Of a DNA stretch of 64,000 nucleotides, positions 39,699-47,845 are shown one piece after another. Under the pieces are notes generated by a model. That model saw nothing but the letters and a program-made list of their open reading frames with translations, did no database searches and was not told the DNA's origin. Numbering within the stretch: the first letter of the stretch is position 1; every line of letters starts with the position of its first letter. A program made the position numbers and the translations under genes. The stretch is from Nannocystis pusilla (GTDB lineage Bacteria > Myxococcota_A > Polyangia > Nannocystales > Nannocystaceae): contig NZ_JAPNKE010000002.1 in assembly GCF_026626665.1 (NCBI RefSeq), positions 662,501 to 726,500 of the forward strand. The letters are read 5' to 3'.

Positions 39699-41222
39699 AT
39701 GAGTGGGAACGGGGACGATCGAGGGTCGAAGGGCGGGACGTTGCTGTCGGAGCTGCTCACGGTCAGCAGCGTGGGGCCGCGCGGGAGCGACGGCTACAAG
39801 CTGGTGCGCCGCGGGACGCACCGGCTGCTCGACGAGCTGCTGCGCAAGGCCGAGAAGGCGGCGCCGAAGGTCGACCGACAATCGGTGGAGGGCATGATCG
39901 CGGAGCTCGATCGCCGGATGTCGGCGCAGGTCAGCGAGATCTTGCATCACCCGCGGGTCCAGCAGATCGAGGCGGCGTGGCGCGGCGTGCGGTACCTGGT
40001 CGACCGGATCGACGTCGCGCAGAACATCGGCCTCGAGCTGGTCCAGGTGACGAAGGAGGAGCTGCGGGTCGACTTCGAGGACGCGCCCGACATCACCGCC
40101 TCAGGGCTCTACGACCTGGTGTACCGGCGCCGGTTCGGCACGCTCGGCGGCAAGCCCTACGCGGTGATCTGCTCGACGCACGAGTTCGGGGCCGACGGCG
40201 ACGACGTGGCGCTGCTCAAGCAGTGCGCGGCGGTGGCGGCGATGGCCCACGCGCCGATCCTGGTCAACGCGGCGCCGGCGATGTTCGGCCTGTCGTCGTT
40301 CACCGAGCTGCCGCGGATCAAGGACCTGCCGGCGCTGTTCGAGGGCGGCAAGTACTCGCGCTGGAGCTCGTTCCGCGACAGCGAGGACGCGCGGTTCGTC
40401 GGCGTGTGCCTGCCGCGGTTCCAGCTGCGCTACCCGTACGGCGAGCCGGTGCACGTGCCGGAGGATTCGACGGAGTACGTGCCGGCGGCGCAGCGGCCCG
40501 ACGCGCCGGTGACGTCATTCGCGTACAGCGAGGACGTGATCGACCGCCACGAGCGCTATCTTTGGGGGCCGGCGTCGCTGGCGATGACGGCGCGGATCGC
40601 CGACAGCTTCACGCGCTATCGCTGGTGCCCCAACATCGTCGGACCGCAGGGCGGCGGGGCGATCCACGAGCTGCCGCTGCACATCTACGAGCAGGGCGGG
40701 CGCCTCAAGACGAAGAGCCCGATCGAGGTGTCGCTCGACGATCAGTGGGACCGCGAGCTGTCCGAGCAGGGGTTCATCGCGCTGGTGTTCCGCAAGCACA
40801 GCGCCAGCGCGGCGTTCCTGTCGGCGAACTCGGCGCATCGACCGAAGCTGTATCCGCGCACCCCGGAGGGCGAGGCGGCGGCGCGCACCGACGCGGTCGG
40901 CTCGCGCCTGCCCTACACCTTCGTGATCGCACGGATCGCGCATTACATGAAGGTGCTGCAGCGCGAGCAGATCGGGTCGTGGAAGACCCGCGCCGACCTC
41001 GAGCGCGAGCTCAACGAATGGCTGCGCGGCTACGTCGCGGACATGCCGGACCCGCCGGCGGACACGCGGGCCCGCAAGCCGCTGCGCCGCGCGCGAGTGA
41101 CGGTCGCGGAGGTCCCGGGCCAGCAGCAATGGTTCCGCTGCGCGCTGGCCGTCGAGCCCCACTTCTCGCTCGAGGGGGTGCCGGTCGAGCTGGGGCTGGT
41201 CGGCAAGCTCGACCGCGCGTGA
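39699..41222 (+). CDS. tssC: TssC/VipB-type T6SS contractile sheath protein
   Basis: A 507-residue sheath large subunit. The core matches TssC: EILHHPRVQQIEAAWRGVRYLVDRID, HEFGADGDDVALLKQCAAVAAMAHAPIL, SFRDSEDARFVGVCLPRFQLRYPYG, and the C-terminal RIAHYMKVLQREQIGSWKTRADLERELNEWL. It normally assembles with TssB into the sheath that drives the spike. Here it stands alone: the next gene (AraC-type) is on the other strand, and no tssB, hcp, tssE-G or tssJ-M lies in the window. The rest of the system must be elsewhere, or this is a partial or diverged relative. ATG 39699 follows a GGAGG at about 39686. Confidence 0.85.
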   Translation: MSGNGDDRGSKGGTLLSELLTVSSVGPRGSDGYKLVRRGTHRLLDELLRKAEKAAPKVDRQSVEGMIAELDRRMSAQVSEILHHPRVQQIEAAWRGVRYLVDRIDVAQNIGLELVQVTKEELRVDFEDAPDITASGLYDLVYRRRFGTLGGKPYAVICSTHEFGADGDDVALLKQCAAVAAMAHAPILVNAAPAMFGLSSFTELPRIKDLPALFEGGKYSRWSSFRDSEDARFVGVCLPRFQLRYPYGEPVHVPEDSTEYVPAAQRPDAPVTSFAYSEDVIDRHERYLWGPASLAMTARIADSFTRYRWCPNIVGPQGGGAIHELPLHIYEQGGRLKTKSPIEVSLDDQWDRELSEQGFIALVFRKHSASAAFLSANSAHRPKLYPRTPEGEAAARTDAVGSRLPYTFVIARIAHYMKVLQREQIGSWKTRADLERELNEWLRGYVADMPDPPADTRARKPLRRARVTVAEVPGQQQWFRCALAVEPHFSLEGVPVELGLVGKLDRA

Positions 41223-41225
41223 GGG

Positions 41226-41274
41226 CGCCTGCAGGGCCGCAGGCGGGGCGCGGAGGCCGGGCTCGTGAGAGCCC
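41226..41274. terminator. two hairpins between convergent tssC and AraC genes
   Basis: CGCCTGC with GCAGGCG (7 bp, loop AGGGCC, 41226-41245) and GGGCTC with GAGCCC (6 bp, loop GTGA, 41259-41274). Neither has a strong U tract. The position between two convergent stops supports a bidirectional terminator. Confidence 0.5.
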
Positions 41275-41275
41275 C

Positions 41276-42100
41276 TCAGCGCCGCTTGTCGCGCTCGCCG
41301 GGGCGGTGGCGGGCGCGGTAATCGCTCGGTGACTCGCCGGTGACGCGGCGGAACATCGCGCTGAAGTTCGCCAGCGACGCGCAGCCGACCTCGAGCGCGA
41401 GCGCGGTCAGCTTCATGTCGGTGTCGCGCAGGGCCGCCTGGGCGGCGCGCACCTGGGCCGCGTTGTACTCGTCCTGGAAGGTCGTGTTCTCCTCCTGCAG
41501 GCGCCGCTGCAGCGAGCGCGCCGACATCCCCAGGGTGGCCGCCGCCTTCTCGAGCGTGATCCCGGCGAACGGCGGGACGAACACGCGGCCCAGCCGCGCG
41601 ACGATCCCCTCGTCCATCGCCTCGGCCACGATCGCGTCGAGCTCCGCGACGAACGGCGCCGGCTCGGCGAGCCCCAGCCAGCGCAGCGCTGGCTCCGGGT
41701 CCTCGTGCACCTGCGTCGGATAGGGCGGCTCCATCACCTGATAGAACCCGGTGACGACGGCGCCGGGCAGCCCGGCCGGTCGCAGCAGCGCCTGCCGCGT
41801 GACGACGCCCTGATAGGCGGACTGGCGCGCCCCGAGGTACGCGACCAGCGTCTCGTACGCGCCCTCGTCGACGCCGACGAGCCGGCGCAGGTCGACCAGC
41901 GACGCGTGCGGGGCGACGTCGGGGCGGATCTCCACGTCGAGGATGGCGGTGAGGGCGCGCAGATCGGCGACGTCGGGCCGGCCCCACAGGGCGAACCCGT
42001 AGAGCTCCGCGCTGGCGCACCAGTACACGAAGACCCGCGAGGCGACGTAGAGGCCGACGGGCGCCGTCATGAACTCGGACAATTGCTGCGCTGGCTGCAT
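41276..42100 (-). CDS. AraC-family transcriptional regulator (ligand-binding OruR/ArgR-type)
   Basis: A 274-residue regulator. The N-terminal 180 residues form a sensing domain of the Arabinose_bd type (SRVFVYWCASAELYGFALWGR, then PAGLPGAVVTGFYQVMEPPYPTQ). The C-terminal double HTH (about 185-268) includes EKAAATLGMSARSLQRRLQEENTTFQDE and ALEVGCASLANFSAMFRRVTGESPSDYR. It is convergent with tssC and divergent to a 1-kb gap before the RiPP operon, so it could regulate that operon, although the distance weakens the case. Confidence 0.87.
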   Translation of the reverse strand: MQPAQQLSEFMTAPVGLYVASRVFVYWCASAELYGFALWGRPDVADLRALTAILDVEIRPDVAPHASLVDLRRLVGVDEGAYETLVAYLGARQSAYQGVVTRQALLRPAGLPGAVVTGFYQVMEPPYPTQVHEDPEPALRWLGLAEPAPFVAELDAIVAEAMDEGIVARLGRVFVPPFAGITLEKAAATLGMSARSLQRRLQEENTTFQDEYNAAQVRAAQAALRDTDMKLTALALEVGCASLANFSAMFRRVTGESPSDYRARHRPGERDKRR

Positions 42101-43165
42101 GCGACGGCTCGCAGGCCCGCAGCGTAGGTCGCCGTCGGGCCTCGACCGTCCCGATTAACGCCAGGCGATCGCGCTGTCAACGGACGCGCCGCGCGCGAGG
42201 ACTGCGGAAGAACCCTCATCGCCCGGGACCACCCCGTGTCGCGCAAAGGCCCCACCCCGGGCGTCGGCACCTCCGCTGTCTCTCGGGTCAGGTGCGGCCG
42301 CGGCTGCGCACTCGCGCCCTCGCCGTCGGGCTCGCTCGCGGCGGCCAGGGCGGCGAAGCCGAGTTCATGCGTCGTCGTCGCAGGGGCGGCCCCAGACCGG
42401 CGCCGGCGCGGTCCTACGCGCGATCGAGGCAGTCGGCGCCGGGGTCGTCCGGCGGTTTCAGCGAGGGCGAAGTTTTGCGGGTGAGCAAGCCCGGCGAAGT
42501 CGGCGGTCGAGGTGGTCACACCTGCGCGGCTCCGATGCACGCGCGCACCGTCGGTCGCGTCGGCGAATGTAAGGAGGACGGGCAAAATTGATTGGGCATA
42601 GTCCGGGCGTGGCCGGAGTTGTCCATACATAGGATCGTCGGCGGCGCGCCGATTGGCGTCTTCTCGAAAGCGCCGTCGCATGAACGCAATTCACCGGTCC
42701 GCGCGGGCCCGTTCACTGCGAGCATGTCAGAATTCCGGCGAGACTGTTGGCAAGGTCAGGTGCCGCTGCTACAAGAGTTCGACCGGCCTGGCCGTCACTG
42801 TAGACGTTCGGGCCGGCGCGTCCCCTCCGGGGCGTCCCTTGCTTACCCTTGAAAGAGCTTATTGATGCGCCTTCCAGCCAACATCCCGTCGCGCTCCTGC
42901 ACCGCGGTGCGGCGGTGCACCGTGACGGTTCACCATGACGCGTGCGTCACGGTGCGCCGCGACGGCCGCGGGTTCGGCGGCGATGGGCTGGTGAATCATT
43001 TCGGTGGTGACCTCGAAACCCGCGGCGAGGGCGACGAGTCAGAGGCACACCGTCGCAAGCGGCCGCGCCCGGCCGCCGCGCCTCCGGGTCGCGGCGGTCG
43101 TGCGCGGGGGCAGGCGAACGGATCCTCGCGCCCGACTTACACTAAACTGGCTTGAACTACACTGA
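42101..43165. other. 1-kb region before the RiPP precursor genes
   Basis: No frame in these 1,065 bp gives a family signal. Composition is less GC-rich around 42570-42720 and again at 43140-43180, just before the first precursor. An inverted repeat at 42917-42955 is the clearest feature. Given the small genes that follow, short undetected ORFs cannot be excluded. Confidence 0.4.
42917..42955. promoter_or_regulatory. inverted repeat upstream of the RiPP precursors
   Basis: GCACCGTGACG (42917-42927) and its exact reverse complement CGTCACGGTGC (42945-42955), with a 17-nt spacer. The arms extend to 14 bp with one mismatch. It lies about 235 bp before the first precursor gene and may be an operator. 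Confidence 0.45.
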
Positions 43166-43189
43166 ATGGATTGGACTATGCTCGAGACA

Positions 43190-43350
43190 ATGAAGCGGAG
43201 AGACGACGAGAAGAAGGAGCTGCCCAAGTTCGCGTTCCGCACGCTCGGAGCGGACGAGCTGTGCCGGGTGACGGGCGGAGTGGCCCCGAGACCGGCGCCA
43301 CGCAGTGCGGCTGCCACGTCGACGGCGTCTGTGACTCCGAGGGCGGCTGA
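43190..43350 (+). CDS. RiPP precursor 1 (graspetide-type), frameshifted
   Basis: A 53-residue precursor. The leader MKRRDDEKKELPKFAFRTLG continues to ADELCRVTGG, with the Gly-Gly cleavage site at 29-30. As written the core runs out of frame; inserting one C in the CCCC run at 43284-43287 restores VAPETGATQCGCHVDGVC plus DSEGG and a stop at 43348. The restored core has the same CHVDG motif as the other three, with Thr at C-4 and Asp at C+7. The length then fits exactly (162 nt instead of 161). Starts at 43166 and 43178 are also in frame; 43190 gives the leader length closest to its siblings. It probably encodes the same class of peptide, with a more divergent core. Confidence 0.75.
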
Positions 43351-43455
43351 ATCGGCGCCGGCCCTCGGCGCGACGCAGCATCGATCTTCGCCCCGGCGGT
43401 TCGGGGCGGGTCGTGGACGAGTTTCCCCCGTGCGAACGGGAGGAGTGGATAGACC

Positions 43456-43620
43456 ATGAACAAGAACACCAAGAAGCAGGACAGCGAGAAGAAGCTCCCC
43501 AAGTTCAAGGCCAATACGCTCGGCGCGGACGAGCTGTGCCAGGTGACCGGCGGGATGCCGCCGGAGACCGGCAGCACGCGGAGCCTCTGCCACGTCGACG
43601 GCCTCACCGACTGCGACTGA
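43456..43620 (+). CDS. RiPP precursor 2
   Basis: A 54-residue precursor. The leader is MNKNTKKQDSEKKLPKFKAN then TLGADELCQVTGG, with Gly-Gly at 32-33. The core is MPPETGSTRSLCHVDGLTDC plus D. It has the invariant CHVDG (45-49), T41 and D52. The ribosome binding site GGAGGAG lies about 9 nt before ATG 43456. A C39-type peptidase should cut after Gly33. Candidate side-chain ester or amide donors are Thr/Ser and Asp/Glu, both present. Confidence 0.85.
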   Translation: MNKNTKKQDSEKKLPKFKANTLGADELCQVTGGMPPETGSTRSLCHVDGLTDCD

Positions 43621-43736
43621 GCCCATCTGTCGCGCCGACGGCGTCGACGACCCCCGCCGTCTCCTGAAGCCCCGAAGTTCCTCTACATCCATCGGCATCG
43701 GGCCGGTGGCACTACTGCGAAGAAATGGAATTAGCC

Positions 43737-43901
43737 ATGAACAAGAACGAGAAGAAGAAGGACAACGAGAAGAAGCTCCCCAAGTTCAAGGCCAAGACGC
43801 TCGGCGCGGACGAGCTGTGCCAGGTGACCGGCGGGGTGCCGCCGGACAGCAGCGGCACGACGAGCGCCTGCCACGTCGACGGCTGCTACGACGGCGACTG
43901 A
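43737..43901 (+). CDS. RiPP precursor 3
   Basis: A 54-residue precursor. The leader is MNKNEKKKDNEKKLPKFKAK then TLGADELCQVTGG; the core is VPPDSSGTTSACHVDGCYDG plus D. The core is identical to precursor 4. Invariant positions are T41, C45, D48 and D52, with a second Cys at 50. The leader is basic and amphipathic, and the segment LPKFKAxTLGADELCQVTGG is nearly unchanged in all four, which marks it as the maturase and peptidase recognition sequence. Confidence 0.87.
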   Translation: MNKNEKKKDNEKKLPKFKAKTLGADELCQVTGGVPPDSSGTTSACHVDGCYDGD

Positions 43902-43994
43902 GCCGCGACGGCGAGCCCCGTACCGAGGCTGGTAGTTCCCCTGCATCCATCGGCATTGGGCCGGTGGCACGACTGTGAAGAAATGGAGTTAGTC

Positions 43995-44159
43995 ATGAAC
44001 AAGAACGACAAGAAGAAGGACAGCGAGAAGAAGCTCCCCAAGTTCAAGGCCAGGACGCTCGGCGCGGACGAGCTGTGCCAGGTGACCGGCGGGGTGCCGC
44101 CGGACAGCAGCGGCACGACGAGCGCCTGCCACGTCGACGGCTGCTACGACGGCGACTGA
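43995..44159 (+). CDS. RiPP precursor 4
   Basis: A 54-residue precursor, differing from precursor 3 at only a few leader positions (D5 for E5, S10 for N10, R20 for K20). The core is the same. GGAG lies about 9 nt before ATG 43995. Two genes with an identical core suggest that gene dose for this product matters, or that the duplication is recent. Confidence 0.87.
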   Translation: MNKNDKKKDSEKKLPKFKARTLGADELCQVTGGVPPDSSGTTSACHVDGCYDGD

Positions 44160-44267
44160 GCCGCGACGGCGAGCCCCCTGCATCCATCGCGACCTCCGCC
44201 GGCGTCGTGCCGGCGGAGGTCGCTCTCTCCGACGACGTACGGACGACAGCCGCGAGCGAGACCTGCC

Positions 44268-45256
44268 ATGATCCTGATCTTCAGCAATTCGGGGATCCGT
44301 CGACCCTCGACGTGATGCGGTGGATCCACCACTTGAGCCCCGCCAAGGTCGTCCGGATCAACGCGGACGAGCGGTACCGCGTGGCGCTGACGTTCGCGGA
44401 CGACGACTTCTTCGTCCAGGTGAACGACGACGCGTTCCGCCTCGCGGACGTGTCCAGCGCGTGGCTGCGCAAGGGCGGCTTCTGGTTCAAGGGCCTGTTC
44501 CCGGCCGTGACGGCGGAGGGACGCCCGGCGCTGACGCGCCACCTGAGCCAGATGCTCGAGCGAGAGAACCGCACCCTGCGCGACCACTTTCATTACGTGC
44601 TGCGAAAGCGCTGCGCCGTGCTGGGCAGCGCCCACGGCTCGACGCCCAACAAGCTGGTGGTCCTCGAGCACGCGCGCGAGCTGGGCCTGCGCACGCCGTC
44701 GTTCAGCGTGTCGAACCAGCGCAGCCACGCCGAGGGCCTGGTGGCTTCGGGCGGCGGCTACGTGACCAAGGCGATGTCCGACGGCCTGTATCTGTTCGAC
44801 GCGACCGAGAGCAAGACCGGGTACTTCACGTACACGGAGGCGCTCGGGCCGCAGAGCCTCGACGGCGTGGGCGCGAGCATGGCCCCGTCGTTCTTCCAGC
44901 GCTACGTCGACAAGGCCTTCGAGCTGCGGATCTTCTTCCTCGACGACCAGTTCCGCGCGGGGGCCATCTTCTCGCAGAACGACGAGCAGACCCGGGTCGA
45001 CTATCGCAAGTACAACGACGTGCGGCCGAACCGGGTGATCCCGTTCCGCCTGCCGAAAGCGATCGAGGACAAGCTGTCGCGCCTGGCGCGTGCGCTCGAC
45101 CTGAACACCGGCTCGTTCGACATGATCGTCGACTCGCAGGGGGAGTACTACCTGCTCGAGGTGAACCCGGTCGGCCAGTTCGGGCCGCTGTCCGAGAAGT
45201 GCAACATGGGGATCGAGCGCATGATCGCGGAGAGGTTGGTGGCACGTGAGCACTGA
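44268..45256 (+). CDS. gwsG: ATP-grasp peptide maturase (GwsG/MvdD-like), frameshifted
   Basis: About 329 residues after adding one G to the run at 44291-44294, which joins MILIFSNSG to DPSTLDVMRWIHHLSPAKVVRIN. The C-terminal ATP-grasp signature is FDMIVDSQGEYYLLEVNPVG, then QFGPLSEKCNMGIERMIAERLV; EVNP-x-GQF followed by CNxxIE-x2-IA is typical of grasp-with-spasm ligases. The family forms ester or amide crosslinks between Thr/Ser/Lys and Asp/Glu side chains of a precursor core with ATP. RBS-like GCGAG lies before ATG 44268. The longer frame from 44075 is a shadow of precursor 4. It overlaps the 66-aa gene by 11 bp. Confidence 0.88.
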
Positions 45257-45446
45257 ACTGAAGCCGATGGACACCGCCGCCATGATGGAAGAGGGGATGC
45301 CGCTCGGGTACGCGCGGATCTTCACCAGCGAGACCATCATCGACGACGAGACGAACGAGCGGGTGACCCTCGCGCTGCCGAAGTACCGCCACGCGGTCGT
45401 CTACGTGGCCCGCGCGGGCAAGCCGATTTCCAAGCTGGAGCTGTGA
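45246..45446 (+). CDS. 66-residue protein between ligase and SPASM genes
   Basis: A small protein (MSTELKPMDTAAMMEEGMPL, then GYARIFTSETIIDDETNERV and TLALPKYRHAVVYVARAGKP, ISKLEL). It overlaps the ligase stop by 11 bp and the SPASM gene starts 2-3 bp after it, so all three are translationally coupled. It has no Gly-Gly leader, no Cys and no membrane segment; it looks like a small beta-rich cytoplasmic protein. Position suggests a partner of the maturases, such as a leader-binding or assembly factor. I do not recognise the family. An internal ATG at 45267 is an alternative start. Confidence 0.72.
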   Translation: MSTELKPMDTAAMMEEGMPLGYARIFTSETIIDDETNERVTLALPKYRHAVVYVARAGKPISKLEL

Positions 45447-45448
45447 CC

Positions 45449-46593
45449 ATGGACGCCAAGACCTTGCTGCGCGATGGCCTCGACAAGTACGTGTTCCTCT
45501 ACTCCGACTGCATCCCGGTCGAGGGGCACGCGGCGTCGGCGATCTACGATCTGACCCGCAGGCTGATCTCGACCTTCCCGTCGGCGTATTTCCCGTTCTT
45601 CGAGCTGTTCCGGGCCCGCCGGCTGCGGGAGATCCTCGGCGAGCTGGCCCCCGAGGAGGGCGACGACTTCGTCGAGTTCCTGGACTTCCTGCTCGAGCAC
45701 GAATACGTGACCGTCGTCGACGATCCGGCGTCGTTCCCCGCGATCGCCGGGTCCTGGGACGCGCCCTGCACGATCCACAACGCCATCATCGATGTCCGCG
45801 GCCAGCACCACGACTACCGCAAGATCGTCGCGGGGCTCGAGGCGCTGGGCTGCCAGCACCTGCAGGTGCGGGCTTACTCGAAGCTGTTCGGTCTGGCCGA
45901 GCTGGCCGAGCTGGCCGAGCTGTGCCGCAGCTCGTCGATCCAGACCCTGGAGGCGATCCTCCAGTACGATCCGGGCCTCGGCGACGCCGACTACGTGGCG
46001 GTCGTCGGCGCCCACCGGATCATCTCCGGCCTGGTCCTCCACTCGGCGGACGCGGAGCGGACGATCGCGGTCGAGTACGGCGCGCGCGGCAGCATAGCGA
46101 AGCTGCTTGCCACGGAGATCCAGCTGACCCCGGGGCCGCTCGAGACTCATTTGGACTGCGGCCATCTGGCGAAGCGACAGCTGCTCCCGCCGAGCACGCC
46201 GAGCTTCAACGAGCTGCACCATCCAATGGGTGCCTGAATCGGAAGGTCGCCGTCGACGAGGGCGGCCAGGTCCGCAACTGCCCGGCGATGCGCGGGTCGT
46301 TCGGCGACCACCGCACGGTCGCGCTGGCGGACGTGGTCGCGCGCGAGGACTTTCGCCGGGTGTGGCGGGCCAGGAACGACGAGATCCAGGGCTGCCGCGA
46401 TTGTCCGTACCGCTACGCGTGCACCGGTTGCCGCGCGCTGCTCGCCGATCCCGAGGCCGAGGACAGCAAGCCGCTGAAGTGCGGCTACGACCCCTACACC
46501 GACTCCTGGACCGACTGGCGGGAGCGACCGGGCGCCGCTGCGACGATGGCCCGGTATCAGGCGCGCCTGCACCTGCCGATCGTGCGGTCCTGA
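45449..46593 (+). CDS. gwsS: SPASM-domain maturase partner (GwsS-like), frameshifted
   Basis: About 381 residues. The N-terminal 240 lack the CxxxCxxC of radical SAM enzymes; the C-terminal SPASM region has the Cys sets GCLNRKVAVDEGGQVRNCPA and CRDCPYRYACTGCRALL, then SKPLKCGYDPYT. This closely matches the grasp-with-spasm SPASM protein. The lesion at about 46221-46230 (CCAATGGG) moves the reading from HHPMGA-stop to NGCLNRK; one added base gives FNELHHPNGCLNRK. It probably binds auxiliary Fe-S clusters and helps the ATP-grasp ligase fold or present the precursor. ATG 45449 is preferred over GTG 45443 because GGAG lies 8 nt before it. Confidence 0.86.
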
Positions 46594-46638
46594 ATCGATC
46601 GATTGTCTTCACCACGCCCTAGCCCGAGGCAGACGACC

Positions 46639-47845
46639 ATGATGCTGCGATCGATAGCCCTCCTGGCCCTCGCCACCTGCGCGCCCGGGCCCGGCGACAG
46701 TCACGCCCCGGCGAAGCAGCGCGAGGACAGGGCCGAGCTCGATCGCCTGGTCGGCGACCTGTGCGACAAGCAGGTCGTGCTGCTCGGCGAGGGCGAGCAC
46801 GGGGACGGTCATACCTGGGAGATCAAGACCGAGCTCGTGCGCGCCCTGGTGGATTCGTGCGGCTTCGACTCGATGTACGTCGAGAGCGGGCTGTACGACT
46901 TCTTCGCCCTCGACCGCGCCCACGCGGCCGGCACCGCGACCGCGAAGGACGTGGCGAACGCCATCGGCGCGGTGTGGGCGGAGGCCCGCGAGACGCAGGC
47001 GTGGATCACGTACGTGCACGAGGCCGCGGCCGCGAATCGCCTGGAGGTGATGGGGCTCGACGACCAGATCCACTCCACCGCCTTCCATGCGCAGAGAGCT
47101 GCCCGCGGTGCTCGCGGCCTACCTGCCGCCGGGGCGCAAGGAGGACTGCGAGGCCCGGATCGCGCGGCATCACCAGTGGACGTACGACGAGGCCCACCCG
47201 CACTCCGAGGCGAGCCAGGCGGAGCTCCTGTCGTGCTACGCGCAGATCGAGGCTGCGGCGGCGAAGGCGGCGCCGTCGACGGAGACGGCCGAGGCGCTCG
47301 TCATGGCGAAGAACCTGGGGCGCTGGGCGGCGCGCGATTTCGTCACCGACGGCCAGGCGATCTTCAACGCCCGCGATCGCTCGATGTTCGACAACTTCCA
47401 GTGGCACCGCCAGCGCGCGGGAGGTCAGGGCAAGGCGATCGTGTGGTGCGCGACGGTGCACGCGGCCAAGGACCTCGGCGGGATCGCGTCGCGCCGCGGG
47501 TTCTCGCCGCTCGGGCAGCACATCCGCGAGCACTACGGCGAGCGCGCGGCGGCGATCGGCTTCTCCGCCTGGTCCGGCGCGACCCAGCCGCGCGGTCGCC
47601 CGGGGCGCGAGCTGTCCGTCGCGCCGCCCGAATCGCTCGAGGGCCGCGTCCTCGCGCCCGAGCAGCCGCTCCGCTACCTCGACGCCGCCAAGCTGCGCGC
47701 GCTGGGCTCGGTCGAGGCGCGTCCCCTCAATCACGAGTTTCGCCGCGCCGAATGGCACGAGGTCCTCGACGGCCTCGTCGTGATGCGCCGCGAGACCCCG
47801 GCCCACCACGACGCGAGCCAGGTCGCGAAGAAGGGGGCCCCGTGA
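46639..47845 (+). CDS. erythromycin-esterase-like lipoprotein, frameshifted
   Basis: About 401 residues. Lipoprotein signal (MMLRSIALLALATC), then the erythromycin-esterase-family motif LLGEGEHGDGHTWEIKTELV and FDSMYVESGLYDFF, followed by a helical region with MFDNFQWHRQRAGGQGKAIVW. An indel near 47075-47092 joins the two frames. Family members hydrolyse ester bonds or act in peptide natural product clusters. An exported esterase could open or trim ester-crosslinked peptide, or give self-protection. It is the first of four exported or membrane genes in the operon; the next gene starts inside its stop (GTGA). Confidence 0.75.

Larger units (their letters stand above)
43687..44180 (+). repeat. 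258-bp tandem duplication of a precursor cassette
   Basis: Precursors 3 and 4 and their upstream regions are two direct copies with a 258-bp period (starts at 43737 and 43995). The shared upstream part includes CATCCATCGGCATCGGGC-type sequence and the ribosome binding site. A third, older copy encodes precursor 2. The cassette end CTGCATCCATCG recurs at about 44178. Confidence 0.88.

Noticed and set aside
42101..43165. ORFs at 42067-42681 and 42653-42865 as genes
   Set aside because: They are Arg-rich frames with no family signal, no ribosome binding site and no protein-like composition.
43190..44159. Precursors as lanthipeptides or classical class II bacteriocins
   Set aside because: No LanM, LanB/C or immunity genes are present; the ATP-grasp and SPASM pair points to graspetides, although the Gly-Gly leader is shared with bacteriocins.
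44075..44267. Upstream extension of the ATP-grasp gene to 44075
   Set aside because: It is a shadow of precursor 4 in another frame; the family N-terminus MILIFSNSG starts at 44268.
46236..46238. UGA next to the SPASM Cys-rich segment as another selenocysteine codon
   Set aside because: The family sequence after it (NGCLNRK) continues in a different frame, so it is a frameshift product, not an in-frame UGA. No suitable motif precedes it.
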